Part shown: positions 50,793 to 62,362 of the stretch, in pieces
How the letters are laid out: each line of letters starts with the position of its first letter
Numbering within the stretch: the first letter of the stretch is position 1
NCBI GenBank assembly: GCA_905221605.1
Contig: CAJNDS010000684.1
Coordinates: 25,876-89,875, forward strand
Direction: 5' to 3'
Length of the DNA: 64,000 bases
Origin: Symbiodinium natans
Taxonomy: Eukaryota > Sar > Dinophyceae > Suessiales > Symbiodiniaceae
Position numbers and translations under genes: made by a program
Notes under the pieces: generated by a model
What the model was told of the DNA's origin: nothing
Database searches by the model: none
The model's input: only the letters and a program-made list of their open reading frames with translations

Positions 50793-51212
50793 CGGGGTTC
50801 AGGGTTTGCGGGTTTGGAGTTTGAGGTCTTAGGGCTTTGGGTCTTTAGGGTTTTGGGTCTTTAGGGTTTAAGGGTTTTTTTGTCGTTACTTCCAGAACCA
50901 GGTGTGGGGAGGCATATGTTTCCGACGGCAAAATATGGGGATCCAGCTGACACTTCTCCGCAGGGATTCAGCCCTAGGGTGAGGCTCCCACAAAGGCAGC
51001 CTAGGTAAAATGGAGGCTGACCAGATCCAAATTGTAGGCACGTTTTTTTTCTTTGGTGTTCTAAACTTGTCTACAATTGCCCCTCCCCGACCCCCCCCCC
51101 CCCCAATCCACCAAATGGGAATTCCATAACTGTGGCAGTAAGAAACGGCCCCGAAACCTATGCCAACCCCCTCCTGTGAGTCCTGCAGCCTGAAACCCCC
51201 GCAACCGTACCC

Positions 51213-51329
51213 TCTTGAAACAGCAACTATACTGTAATGAGTCAGTAATGAGGGTACCCTTTCGTGGGTCTATTTCATACACGAACCCAAAACCCAACAA
51301 AGGCAATAGGGCACCACTGGGCCACCAAG
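51213..51329 (+). mobile_element. Family A element, degenerate copy A9
   Basis: The right end CACCACTGGGCCACCAAG is clear. Inner words GGGTACCCTTTCGTGGGTCT and ACGAACCCAAAACCCAAC follow the family order. The left end (CTTGAAACAGC) is poorly preserved and no target duplication is visible. Confidence 0.55.
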
Positions 51330-51462
51330 GCAAGGGCCCGCACATCCTTCGCCTCCCCCCTCCTGTTGATTCGAAACCCTCAACCCTATATAAACCCTTA
51401 CTGAACCCTACAACTCCAAACCCAAAGTCTGCAGAAAAGTCTATGTTCCCCGTTTCTCGGCC

Positions 51463-51720
51463 CTAAACCCTAAACCCTAAACCCCAAACCCTAAACCCTA
51501 AACCCTAAACCCTAAACCCTCAACAACTCTAACACCCTAAGCAACCCTAAAACCCTAAACAACCCTAAACATCCCTAAACATCCCTAAACCCTAAACCCT
51601 AAACCCTAAAACCCTAAACAACCAACAACCCACAACCCACAACCCACAACCCACAACCCACAACCCACAACCCACAACCCTAAACCCTAAACCCTAAACC
51701 CTAAACCCTACACCTAAACT
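51463..51720 (-). repeat. Telomere-like arrays with an ACCCACA variant block
   Basis: CCCTAAA units at 51463-51520 and 51588-51612, with CCCTAAACAT and CCCTAAACAA derivatives between. Then seven AACCCAC units at 51624-51678, then CCCTAAA again to about 51712. The variant block is a local amplification. Confidence 0.85.
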
Positions 51721-51740
51721 CTGAACCCTAAACCCTGAGC

Positions 51741-51836
51741 CCCATCGAGTACCCCTTGCTTCTGGCTGAGAGCGCTGCAAAGCGGATCTTTGATGGAGGG
51801 CCGATCCAAGAACTCACCTCGGCGTTCAGGGGCTAG
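51741..51836 (+). pseudogene. Coding-like shard
   Basis: The plus strand reads PIEYPLLLAESAAKRIFDGG then PIQELTSAFRG and stops in telomere-like DNA. It follows CCCTAAA derivatives and precedes TTAGGGTTTAGGG. Strongly protein-like; parent not recognised. Confidence 0.5.
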
Positions 51837-52017
51837 GGGTTAGGGTTTAGGGTGTGGGGGTGTAAGGTTTAGGGTTTCAAGGTTCTAGTTTTGGCTTTTG
51901 GGTGTTTGGGTTTTTGGGGTTCTGTAGGGCTTAGTAGGGCTTTGGATTTGTAGCTTATCGGGGTGAGTGAGAATGAACTGAGGGTGTAGATTTCTTGATT
52001 TAGGGTCTGGGATTCAG

Positions 52018-52172
52018 GGCTTTGACGTATGGAATGCTGTACCCTGCGGACTCGTGGTAGCGGCTGTTGTAGGACAGCCAGCGTCCATTGTAGTGGTCCG
52101 AGTAGGCCTAGCTGTTTGCCACGAGCACGGCTCGTCCGCTGTGACGTTCATCTTGGCGTACAGTCGCTGGCA
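52018..52172 (-). pseudogene. Coding-like shard with an in-frame stop
   Basis: On the minus strand DERHSGRAVLVANS is followed by a TAG and then, in the same frame, AYSDHYNGRWLSYNSRYHES. The Tyr/Asn/Ser-rich second part is clearly unlike translated repeat DNA. A nonsense mutation in a gene fragment would explain it. Flanked by telomere-like DNA on both sides. Confidence 0.5.
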
Positions 52173-52240
52173 TCCTAAACCCTAAACCCTAAACCCCAAA
52201 CCCTAAACCCAAAACCCAAAACCCTAAACCCTAAACCCCT

Positions 52241-52351
52241 CAGACTTTAGGTTCTGCTATCGCCGCCTTCTTTACGTCTCCAAGCGTGCCCATGGACGAA
52301 ATCCGGACGAAGAACCCGCAAGGCTTTTTTGGGGGGCTGTGCAACATTTAG
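52241..52351 (+). pseudogene. Coding-like shard
   Basis: The plus strand reads QTLGSAIAAFFTSPSVPMDE then IRTKNPQGFFGGLCNI, and stops at the TAG supplied by the next TTTAGGG array. Preceded by CCCTAAA units. Protein-like, unknown family. Confidence 0.5.
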
Positions 52352-52410
52352 GGTTTAGGGTTTAGGGTTTAGGGTTTAGGGTTTAGGGTTTAGGGTTTAG
52401 GGTTTAGGGT
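52349..52410 (+). repeat. Interstitial telomere-like array (TTTAGGG)n
   Basis: Eight or more perfect units directly following a coding-like shard. Confidence 0.9.
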
Positions 52411-53896
52411 ACAGCTCGAGGATCCCCTTCGAAACCCCTAGGGTGTAGGGTTTAGGGCGTAGGCTTTGGGGTACAATACAGATTAATTACTTTAGAACCT
52501 GATTTTGGGACTCCCCAAACCAAAGTTGGAAGATTCGGCCTTGGCTAGACTACCGTACCTCATGCTTGAATCCGAGGGCTTCGACCCCCGGGTCTTACAA
52601 TTTACGGTTCAGGGTTGCCGGGGTTCAGGGTTCAGGGTTGACCTGGTTTATAGGGTTTCGGGTTCAGGGCTTAGAGTTTAGGGCTGTGGGTTGGTGGGCT
52701 GGGGGGTTCGGGGGCTAGTTGAGATTGGATGGGTTTGGGCTTGGGGTCCCAAATTAGGGTTTTGGGTTTAGTGTTTAGGCTGTTTCTTTTTAATAGTGTC
52801 CGCCAGCATGGCGAGAGTTGCTTGGCATTAGATCATTAGATTATCAAGCCTCCAGCCTCTAGTGGCAACGTCCGCGGCGTAACTAACATGGCAAGAAGAC
52901 AGCGCATGCTGGTCAAAGCAGGCCAGCATGGCTGCCTAAAAGCCCATAAAACATCAACCCTAGACCCTGCAGCCCAAGCCTGTCAGGACCTTAGTCCTAA
53001 TTCCCTGCAGGATCCTCGGTGCACTCCGGCAACTCCTCAGCACAAAGCCTTAAACCACAAGGAAACCTTGAAACTGTGCGAGACTCTGGGGCTTTAGGGC
53101 TTGAGGTTTCGTAGCTGGGAGAGTTTGCGGTTGTAGGGCTTCCTAAACCCTAAACCCTAAACCCTAAACCCTAAACTTTTAGGGTTTCTCCTGCTGGGGC
53201 TCGTGCGTCCAGTGCGGTAGCACTCGGGGTCGTCTGGCCTGGAAGGCCCTTGAACTCCGAACTGCAACATGCGAAGGCCTTTGCGTTTCAGCATTTGTTG
53301 CGTAAGTGCTTGAGTGATATCCGCACAAGAGCGCCCCAGAATAAGTATAAGGAACTCTGTTGCCCAGTAGGGTTTAGGGTTTAGGGCTTATCAATGGTTT
53401 AGGATTGGCCTGGGCCGGCGAGTCGCAAGGCCTGCTTTTACTATGTACTCGGTATCACTCCACCCTCCCAGAATCCCTGTCAATTTGAAGTGTATACATA
53501 TATTTAATGTACATATCTCTATATATATATATACACACACACCCATGTTTACCCATTTTCTTACTTGACTATCTACCTGCATGGTTCCAGAAACTTCCTC
53601 CTTCATAAAGACTTGACTCAGTGTCTGTGTGAGGGGCGTCTAGGGAGGTGCCCCAGAAAGATAACGGAGCAAAGGTCCAAGATGTTTTCAAGAAGTCAAC
53701 ATAGAAACATATATATATTTAAAAAAAACACTAAAAAACAAGTTTTTTTTGGGCAGGAGGCCAGGCAGACCTGGCCAGAGGCCCCCTAATCCTTGTGGAC
53801 GCTGCGGGGAGGGGCCAGGAACCCCATGGCTCGGGCTGAAAGAACCCCAATACCAAAACGCTTCAGCAAGATTCAAATTTTTCATAAGTGGAGAAG

Positions 53897-53946
53897 GTTT
53901 AGGGTTTAGGGTTTAGGGTTTAGGGTTTAGGGTTTAGGGTTTAGGG
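53897..53946 (+). repeat. Interstitial telomere-like array (TTTAGGG)n
   Basis: Seven perfect units at the edge of a 500-bp unique stretch (53390-53896) in which I see no gene. Confidence 0.9.
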
Positions 53947-54100
53947 CTGACACAATGAGCTTAGGGTACAGGGCCAGCCGGTAGCTTTGCACTGGGGCTC
54001 TTGCCAAAAAGGCCGCGTGGCAGTTCCAGGCACAATGAACGATTAGGGTTTAGGGGTTTAGGGTTTAGGGGTTAGGGTCTAGGATTTAGGGTTCAGGGCT

Positions 54101-54192
54101 GTTCTAGTATAGGGGCCTCAATAGAGTTTTGGGGGGGTATTATGGTAGAATCAAAAAAGGGTTTCCATAGTTGCGCTGGTCTTCGCCCCTGA
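54101..54192 (+). mobile_element. Family E dispersed element, copy E3
   Basis: ATAGGGGCCTCAATAGAGTT, TTGGGGGGGTATTATGGTAG and TTCGCCCCTGAC in the order seen in copies E1 and E2. Confidence 0.5.
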
Positions 54193-55032
54193 CTCCAAAC
54201 CCTAAACCAAGCCTGGCAAAAGAGACCCTGTCTAAGAATGCCACTCTTTCTCCAGCCAGTTCCATCCGTAGCTGCCTCAGCATGCTCAGTCGAAGTATTC
54301 CTAACTCAATGCTGCACCCTAAATCTTAATTCCGTACAGCCTAAACCCCAAGGTCTGCTTTTTTTAACCCTAAACTGCGCAGACAAGACACAAACAGGGC
54401 CGAGCTGCGGATCTGCTCTGAGAACATCTTTGATTCAGGTTTCAGGTTTTCTGGGTTTTAAGGGTTTTGGGTTTACAGAAACAAGTATAGGTGCTACGGA
54501 CATACGGACATGCACGAGGCTGGTTTCCACCACGCCAAATCATGCTCCAGCAGCTGTTTTCTTCGCGTGCGCTGCGGGTGGCCGCCGACGTAGAGCCTTC
54601 TGTACACTGTACGGTGGTGGCTCTAACTCGCCAACTCTGCAGCCTAAACCCTAAGCCCTAAGCACTAGACCCTAGACATCCCTAGACCCTAAGGGCCACA
54701 ATCCATTCGCCAAGAGTGCTTCTTTTGGGCGAAAAACATGTGAGTTTGGCTACTTTTAGCCGGTTGAACGAAGCACCGTTGTGATCCTACTCTCCATGTC
54801 CTTTGCAGATACACAGTTAGATGACTAGACCGGCTAGACAGACAGACGCGTTTCAAGACAGGCCACTCGATACTCAAATGCACACTGATAGCAAGAAAGG
54901 AGGGGGACATAGACAAAGACAAGTCTACATAGTATGGATCTGGTTTTATCTAAAGATGCATATGAATATAGGTCAGACATAGATGAAGATGAGTTGCGAC
55001 TGAAACATTTCCTTCATAGGGGGGGGTGCATC

Positions 55033-55072
55033 ATAATCCCTAAGGACTACTAGTAAAGGGGGGAAACATCCC
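55033..55072. mobile_element. Family B, right-half copy B4
   Basis: ATAATCCCTAAGGACTACTA followed by AAAGGGGGGAAACATCCC repeats the right half of copy B3 (61809-61938). The left half is not recognisable. Confidence 0.45.
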
Positions 55073-55721
55073 AACTGAGCCAGCTAGATCATGTCAGCAA
55101 CCTAAGGAGGCCAGCTTCGCTCGCCATGCAGCTGCGCGCAGGCCCATATGGATGCAGTGCTGCAACCGTCCCGGGGTGTTGAGGGTATTTACCCTAAACC
55201 CTAAACCCTAAACCCTAAACCCTAAACCCTAGGAAGTTCCTAAGCCCCAGGGGTTGAGGGGTTAGGGTTATCTACCCTAAGCCCTCCGGCTTAAGGGCTT
55301 CGGGGATGAGGGTTAATCTTTTTTGGCGTTCTTCAGGGAGCCGCCCCAGAAGGGAGCAGACCCCCCCCGGCTGCTGTACTGAAGCGTGGCGGTCTTGGGG
55401 TTAATTTGCAGGGTTTGCAGGGCTTATAGGGTAGGGTTTACAGGGGGTTTGAGGGGCCTACAGGGTTTATAGGGCTTACGTAGGGATTGCAGGGTTTATA
55501 GAATTATAGGGCTTATAGGGTTTAAAGGGTCTACAGGGTTCTAGGTTTACCGGGTTTATAGGGCTTGCAGGGTTTGCAGGGTTTATAGGGTTTAGAAGTT
55601 TGGGACTCAGGGCTTAGAGGACTTGCGGCCCTCGGGTTTTAGGCTTGAAGATATCGGATGCCTATCGGTTCTAGGGTGGTTTGGGTACAGGGTTTAGGTT
55701 TTTGGTTCTAGGACGGTTCTA

Positions 55722-55828
55722 GGACCCAGTTGGTCCGCAAGGCTCATCAAGAACGCGCTGCACTTCTGCCCGCGTCGGAACCCGGAGAGTGGCGCTCGCA
55801 AGGCCGTCCTGGAATTCGGAAAGGTAGT
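55722..55828 (+). pseudogene. Coding-like shard ending at a possible splice donor
   Basis: The plus strand reads GPSWSARLIKNALHFCPRRN then PESGARKAVLEFGK, followed by GTAGTTG. A GT after the AAG codon would fit an exon end. Upstream is degenerate telomere-like DNA. Confidence 0.4.
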
Positions 55829-56204
55829 TGGGGGGTACTGTTCAAAAACAAGTTTAGGGTTTAGTTTTAAGGGGTTTCTGGTTTAGGGTCTAGGGTAACC
55901 CCTAAACCCCAGACGGTGGGACACCCCCGCTCCCCCCAAACAAACAAGGCAACATTTTAGGGAGCTTGTTCTACATCATGTCTCCTCAATACAACTACCT
56001 TCAGTCTCTATGTTCCTTAGATGAAGACCCCCCCCCCCCAAATTCAAGGTTTAGGGTTTAAGGTTTAGGGTTTGGGGTTAAGGGTTAAGGGATAGACCTA
56101 ACTCCAGATGGGAAACAGTGCTGCCAAATGCTCTGCACCGGCACAACCCGTCACACCTGGATGAGAACCCTCGGAACCCTGTTGGCTTGCACTTTGAGAT
56201 TTAG

Positions 56205-56289
56205 TTTAGGGTTTAGGGTTTAGGGTTTAGGGTTTAGGGTTTAGGGTTTAGGGTTTAGGGTTTAGGGTTTAGGGTTTAGGGTTTAGGGA
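56205..56289 (+). repeat. Interstitial telomere-like array (TTTAGGG)n
   Basis: Twelve near-perfect G-strand units. Confidence 0.95.
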
Positions 56290-56400
56290 TAGGCTAGTGT
56301 CACCTGGGGCCTCGTGAATTCCATCTCTTGAGTCTCGAGGTGCGCACCCAGACCTGGCAAACCCTAAACGCGCACACCTGAACCTAAAGACCCTAAAACC

Positions 56401-56487
56401 TACTAATTGCTTAAGAACCCCGAAAAAAACATATTCTTCCTTATTAAGGGTAATCTAGGGAGTATAGTTCTTAAGCAAATAGTAGTA
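56401..56487. mobile_element. Family C element, copy C1
   Basis: Left end TACTAATTGCTTAAGAACC, right end GTTCTTAAGCAAATAGTAGTA; these are inverted repeats of about 18 bp with one or two mismatches. The 50-bp middle (ATTCTTCCTTATTAAGGGTA) recurs in copy C2 at 31901-32044. Non-coding. Confidence 0.65.
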
Positions 56488-56997
56488 AAACCTAAACACG
56501 CACAGCACTTGAAAATCCCAAGGCTTCCCCCACCATGCTCCTAGGAGCATTGGGCCCGGCAAAACGCCCAAGATCTCAAAGCCATAATCTCGAGGTTTGG
56601 AACTTGATCCGGGTTGTAGGGTTTTAGGATCTGGTTTTGGGTTTGGAGGGCTTTGGGCTCTTCCTGTGCGCTGGGAGCAGGCGCAAGTTCAATGAAAACT
56701 CGCTGCTGGTGGGACCACAGCGACTTTTCTGCAAGGCGTCGGGGCTTTCAGGGATTTAGAGACTTAGGGGTTCAGGAGTGAGGGTTTAGGGTTCAGTTTG
56801 GGGTTTAGGGTTTAGGGATTTAGGGTGGAGGAAGTCCTTAACCCCAAGCCCTAAGCCCTAAGCCCTAAGCCCTAAACCCTAAGCGTCCAAGGGCACGGTT
56901 GGCAAACAAGCGGCGGCGACTTTGGCAACGGTCTCCGGCCACGCCTGCGCGTGAGAACTTGCCGGGTCGCTGGCGTAGTAAGGACAACTTCAGGAAG

Positions 56998-57270
56998 GTA
57001 GGGTCTAGGGTTTAGGGTTTAGGGTTTAGGGTTTAGGGTTTAGGGTTTAGGGTTTAGGGTTTAGGGTTTAGGGTTTAGGGTTTAGGGTTTAGGGTTTAGG
57101 GTTAGGTTTAGGGTTTAGGGTTTAGGGTTTAGGGTTTAGGGTTTAGGGTTTAGGGTTTAGGGTTTAGGGTTTAGGGTTTAGGGTTTAGGGTTTAGGGTTT
57201 AGGGTCTGGGGTTTAGGGTTTAGGGTTTAGGGTTTAGGGTTTGGGGTTTAGGGTTTAGGGTTATAGGGTT
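56998..57270 (+). repeat. Long interstitial telomere-like array (TTTAGGG)n
   Basis: About 37 units, nearly all perfect, among the longest in the window. A C-strand array begins 160 bp later (57431), so two arrays of opposite polarity face each other. Confidence 0.95.
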
Positions 57271-57430
57271 ATGGGGTTCAGGGTTTAGGGTGCATAGGGT
57301 AGCGTTACGGGCGTTGAGGGTGTTGAACCTGGTCACAAGGTCCACAAGGTTTAGGTCTGGTTTTGCGTAGGGCTTTCGCTTCAATATGTTGGGAGTGTGG
57401 AGATTGCATTGGGGGGGGGGGGGGGGTACT

Positions 57431-57497
57431 CTAAACCCTAAACCCTAAACCCTAAACCCTAAACCCTAAACCCTAAACCCTAAACCCTAAACCCTAC
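57431..57497 (-). repeat. Interstitial telomere-like array (CCCTAAA)n
   Basis: Nine perfect C-strand units preceded by a poly-G run (57410-57426). Confidence 0.95.
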
Positions 57498-57775
57498 AGA
57501 GGGGTCCTTAGGTCCGCACTTCTCGTGATCCCGAATCTTGGGCTGCGGTGGACGTTCGAGGGTTGCCTAAAACCCTAAACCCTAAACCCTAAACCTCTAC
57601 ACCCCTACACCCCTACACCCCTACACCCTAATGGACCCATCCGTGTACAATGATTAGGAGTATTGTCGTACCTCTAGAAATCTAAACCCTAGACGCCGAA
57701 GCTTCATTGAACCTGTTGAAGCCCTACAAGGCCCTGAGCCCATGTAACAACCCCAAATTCACCCTCGAGTGCCGA

Positions 57776-57957
57776 AACCCTAAACCCGAAACCCGCAACC
57801 CTAAACCCTAAACCCGAAAACCTAAACCCTAAACCCGCAACCCTAAACCCTAAACCCGAAACCCCTAAACCCTAAACCCTAAACCCGAAACCCTAAACCC
57901 TAAACCCGGAACCCTAAACCCTAAACCCCTAAACCCGAAACCCTAAACCCTAAACCC
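57776..57957 (-). repeat. Higher-order telomere-like array with CCCGAAA/CCCGCAA units
   Basis: Groups of two CCCTAAA units plus one CCCGAAA or CCCGCAA repeat about seven times, giving a 21-bp higher-order period with 8-bp slips. Confidence 0.85.
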
Positions 57958-57964
57958 CGGCTCC

Positions 57965-58024
57965 TCGCCATGTTCGAGACTCAAGCCGCGGAAACGGCAG
58001 TGCAGGGCCAGGGAGCCTTCTGAG
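57965..58024 (+). other. Short coding-like fragment
   Basis: The plus strand reads LLAMFETQAAETAVQGQGAF then TGA. It is bounded by telomere-like arrays on the left (57957) and at 58050 on the right. Confidence 0.35.
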
Positions 58025-58860
58025 CAGTGCGGGCTTGGGAGGGCTGAGAGGGTTTAGGGTTTAGGGTTTAGGGTTTAGGGCTTACAGGGCAAGAGGTAGA
58101 GGCGTCGGTTCACAAATTTAAGGCTTAAAGAATTGTGTGGGCTTTAAGAAGGATTTGGGGTTTAGGTGCTTAGATACCGTTTGTCCGGCAATCCCCCTCG
58201 GGAGCACCTTAAGGCGCTAGGCTCCAAGTCCCAAGCGCAAAACCCTAAACCATTGGCAGCCTGGCGGTGCCCTTTTGCCCTTTTTTAGGTTTTCAGCTTC
58301 CTTGGTCGCATGTAAAACGAACGCCAAAAAGGTTTAGTTCCTTCGCTAACTGCTCCGACGGAAGCTACCCTAGCTGTGGGGTCTGGGTTTAGGGTTTAGG
58401 GTGCCCCATAAACACTACAAACCTTTCACTGGAACCCTGAAACCCCCGCAAGCCCCACAAAGCCACCCTAACCCAAAAAAACTGTTCTATTTGGGGGCAC
58501 ATAAGGCACATAAGTGATAACCTCCCCCCCCCCCCCCCCCACATTTTTTCTGGAAGTACCCAGCAGCCAAGTTACGATCATCCCAAGTCAGCGTCGGGAA
58601 CCTAGGCTTTCTTACGGTCAAGGACAAGTTTGCGGACGGAGGCTCAAGATTTGGGTGGATCACTTCTTAGGGTTCAGGGTTTAGGGGGTTCAGGGTTTAG
58701 GGTTTAGGGATTAGGGGTAGCCCCGCCAAGAACAAAGTCCTCCACCGAAGCTTGAGTTGCATGCAACTCACAACAGTGCATGCGGCCTGGACGTAACGCA
58801 CAGAGCTGCAGCCAGCTGCAAAGTAGACTAGGAAAGCAAACACCTCAAACCCACACTGTC

Positions 58861-58992
58861 AGGGTAGTTACATGGTTCCTTCAAGGGGACCCCTTATATA
58901 CCCCTTAGATACCCCATACATCCCAAGGGCCCATACATCAGCATCCTGTAAAGAAGGCAAGGGACCATCGTAAGAGACAATAGAAGTACCCT
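58861..58992 (+). mobile_element. Family D dispersed element, copy D1
   Basis: Left end AGGGTAGTTACATGGTTCCT, right end GGGACCATCG...GAAGTACCCT, imperfect inverted ends. The middle contains CCCATACATC and GTAAAGAAGGCAAGGGACCA, as in copy D2. A right-end fragment (AAGGGACCATAGAACTACAC) recurs at 59047. Confidence 0.6.
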
Positions 58993-60127
58993 TAAACCCT
59001 AAACCCCTAAACCCTAAACCCTAAATTCTAAACCCCGAACTCTCTTAAGGGACCATAGAACTACACTTAGACACAGGGAAAGTACTCTGCAAACCTACAA
59101 GCTTGTGCTGCCGGAGGTCTCGACGGCATGGTCAAAGGCACCTTAAAGGGTTTAGGGTTTAGGGTTTAGGGTTTAGGGTTTCGGGTTTGGGTTTTGGGGT
59201 TGAAGGCTTTCAATGCTTTTCAGGGCTTTCCGGAGTTTGGGGTGTAGGGTTGAGGGGGTCTCTAAGTTTGGAGTGTAGGATGCAAGGGGTCGGGATGAGT
59301 AGCAGTCGGACGAATCGGGGGATGTCGGATCTAGGGGGCGAAGCTCCCACCAACCCACTAGGGGAGTTGCACCTAGCTGGATCCTTTGATCGCGGGGAAG
59401 GGTTAGGGTGTAGGGTTTAGGGTTTAGGTCCGGGGGTTGCTTGGAGGTTCATGGCTAGATGAAACAGGGTTGCAGTGCATGGGTTCTTGTAGCAAGTAAT
59501 GCCTTCGGGTCTTTTGGCTTTTGGAGTGAAGCCCTACGCCCTGAAACCTGAATCCGACGGTATAAACCCTCGAAGAGGCGCAGGGCTGCGTGATGTAAAG
59601 GCTGCCCGGCTCCTGTAGGGTTTAGGTTCAGGGTTCAGGGTTAGGGTTTAGGGTGTATGATTTAGGTTTTGGGGTTCAGGGTTTAGGGTTCACGGGTTTA
59701 GCGCAGGATTTAGGGTTTCGGCGTCACTTCAGGTTCGGATTGGGTGCGGGCTTCCAGCTTGCGGATCTCAGGCTGAATGTTCTCAGGGCATTGCTTAGGG
59801 CTTGGGGTCTAGGGTTTGGGGTTTAGGCGGGTTTGAGGGCTTGGGGTGTAGCGTTGACGGTTCAGGTCTTTAGCGCTTCGGCAGTAGCATTCCAAAAGCC
59901 CAGCAACCCAAAGCAGCCTGGGAGTTCGGGGGGTGGGGGTTCTGATGTTCGGAATCCCGATTCCATTCTTGGACTGAGGGTTCTGCCATCGGGTTTGGGG
60001 TTTAGGGTTTAGGGTTTCGGGCCCCAAACTCCTGGAGCCTCAAAAGGCCACAGACTCTGGACCCCAAAGCCTGGAGCCTCGGCCTTGAGACAGGAAAATC
60101 ATCGCTTCGACCCGAACCCAAGAACCG

Positions 60128-60170
60128 TAGGGTTTAGGGTTTAGGGTTTAGGGTTTAGGGTTTAGGGTAC
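60128..60170 (+). repeat. Interstitial telomere-like array (TTTAGGG)n
   Basis: Six perfect units between unique stretches. Confidence 0.9.
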
Positions 60171-61808
60171 AGGAGTCTGAATGAAGTCTCTTAGCCTAAG
60201 CCCCAAATCCCTGTGTACTTAAGCCTGAAACCCTTGAGAACCCTTGAGCCTCAGGCTCTATACCTTGAACCCCTGGCCTATGAACCTGCACACCCACAAG
60301 CTAGCAACGCTACGATCCTGTAAGCTGAGAGGGTGCCAGTCTGTGCAACTATAAACAAGTACAGGCAACCATAAACAAGAACAGAACACTAAGCATAAGA
60401 GCCTGCAGAGGTACAATCCGACAAGAATCTAAGCCTGCAACACCTACACAGCTGGGAAGCCTAAATTCTAAGCCTTGCAATCCATTGCAATCCCGAAACC
60501 CTACAGAAGCATACACCCTAAAACCCTTACACCCCAGAACCCTGAAAGCCAAAACCCCTAAACCCTCCACCCTAAACCCGAAACCCTAAACCCCAAAGCC
60601 TAAACCCTAAACCCAAAACCGTGCAGACCTGGAGCCAGCGAGATCTCCGTAGATCGCCGCCTGGCCCCACACGCGGCTTCGCTGGGTGCTGAGGGTGAGT
60701 AGGCTTAGGGTTTAGGGCTGGGGGTTTGGGGTTTGGGGTTTGGGGTTGGGGTTTGGGGCTTGGGGTTTGGGATTTCAGGGTCTAGGGTTTAGGGAGTAAC
60801 CACATCCCGCCTGGGGCCGCCGACCGCTCCATCAAGAGGCAACGAGAGCCTGCCCATAGAATGCCGGGGTTTGGAGCTGGCCCTGGGCGGGTTCAGGGCG
60901 TAGGGTTTTTAGGCTTTAGGGCCTCTTGGTTAGGGTTTCGGGTTCAGGTTTCAGGGCGTAGGGCTTTAGGTTAAGGGTCTCTTGGAAGGATGCTTTTGAG
61001 GCGGACCGTTGAAGCCTACCCTAACCCGACCAAAGCTAGGGGAAGCCAGAAATACGCCTCAGTCCAACAGATGCCTCCAGACCTCCTTTAAAGCCTCACT
61101 CCAATGGGGTTTAGGAGGCTTCTAAAGGGATCCCACCCCCCCACCTGGACAATGTTTAAAGCCAACCAAACTATGAGGAACATACGGCAATACGGATCTT
61201 ATCAGGGTTCCTTCTCCCTTATAGCCTCAACCTACTCCCTCATATCCTAAAGCGGTTAAATGCAGGCTTTGGGGTTCGCAGTTTGGGCTTCAGGGCTGCT
61301 CCTTGGGGTTTAGGGGAATCCCTTAAAGTGTAAACATACGGGATACAAGGTATCCTAAACTTCCCATAAACCCTGCAACCAGTAGGTTCATGCCGAGGCC
61401 GTCCAGGCGCCCCCGCCAAGAAGCGTGATGGACATGTGCAAGACCGAATGCGCACTGTCCTGAGGGCCGTGGAAGATCCCAAGCGCTAAGCCCCAAACGC
61501 CAAGCAACCAAGCCCTGTCCCCAAAGCCCTAAACCGATGCTTGCCATTAACATCTTAACTCTTAAGCATGAAGACCCCACCCACCCAGGCCTGGTGGTTT
61601 TCGTGTCCCGAACACAACACGACACGACAACCAATGATCACAAAGAAACTGCGCGCGTTTGCGTTTCACGCACCAACACACCAAAGTAACATCCCCAAAC
61701 ATTTAGAGGCCGGTGGCCTGTTTACCTGTTACTTATACCTCGATACAGCCCCTAGATTCCCCAATAAGAACCCCGAATGACCCATAAACTCCCCAAACCC
61801 TAAACCTT

Positions 61809-61938
61809 GGGATTTCCCCCCCTATACAAAAAGTCCTTAATACAGTAGGGATTCTAGTACCCTCAACTAGAATCCCGGGATTATAGTACGGGTTCTCGAA
61901 TCCCTATTAAGGACTGTTAGAAGAAGGGGGAACATCCC
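61809..61938. mobile_element. Family B hairpin element, copy B3
   Basis: Ends GGGATTTCCCCCCCTA and AAGGGGGAACATCCC are inverted. Inside, AGTCCTTAATACAGTAGGGATTC pairs with GAATCCCTATTAAGGACT (61831 onward and about 61899-61916), so nearly the whole 130 bp can fold on itself. It ends 18 bp before family A copy A7. Confidence 0.65.
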
Positions 61939-61956
61939 ATCCTAAACCCTCTATGA

Positions 61957-62058
61957 CTGGGTAGCCCAGTAACCATATGCACCCTTTTTGGGGTTGGTTA
62001 CTTTATAAGGGAACCCTGAACCCAGAAAAAGGGAAAGGGGCATCACTGGGCTACCAAG
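61957..62058 (+). mobile_element. Family A short inverted-repeat element, copy A7
   Basis: Starts CTGGGTAGCCCAGTAACC and ends ATCACTGGGCTACCAAG. The core GGGGTTGGTTACTTTATAAG is intact. Flanked by a perfect 4-bp duplication, ATGA at 61953-61956 and 62059-62062. Confidence 0.88.
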
Positions 62059-62126
62059 ATGAGATCCTCTCAAACCCTAAACCCTAAACCCTAAACCCCA
62101 AACCCTAAGGGTATGAGATCCCAAGA

Positions 62127-62210
62127 CAGGCCAGTGGCGATGTGCCAGGCGAGATCTTTGCCCTCCACCCCGGCACCGTGGTGGACTTGGGCCTGGGAGA
62201 AGCTCAGGGT
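62127..62210 (+). pseudogene. Coding-like shard
   Basis: The plus strand reads QASGDVPGEIFALHPGTVVD then LGLGEAQ. Preceded by CCCTAAA units and followed by degenerate TTTAGGG. Looks like a piece of a folded soluble domain; parent unknown. Confidence 0.5.
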
Positions 62211-62362
62211 TTTGGGTTTAGGGTTGAGGGTTTAGGGTTATTTGTTTAGCATCTTTGGGGGCCTCGCGTTTCGGGCCTTGAGCTTTAATTTCAGGAGCTT
62301 AGGAAGCAATACTTCCAGCCTACTGGCTCCTGGTAGGGAATGCGAGGGGTCTACATCCCCCT

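Larger units (their letters stand above)
38759..50797 (-). mobile_element. Intact Ty1/copia LTR retrotransposon with DNA-modification-like domains
   Basis: The element spans 38764-50792 (12,029 bp, minus strand) inside a 5-bp target duplication, CGGGG, at 38759-38763 and 50793-50797. It has identical 154-bp LTRs, a tRNA-like primer-binding site next to the 5' LTR, a polypurine tract next to the 3' LTR, and one ORF of 3701 codons. The domain order gag, protease, integrase, RT, RNase H is that of Ty1/copia, integrase preceding RT. Identical LTRs and an uninterrupted ORF mean recent insertion and potential activity. It is more than twice as long as a typical copia element because of extra domains. 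Confidence 0.95.
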
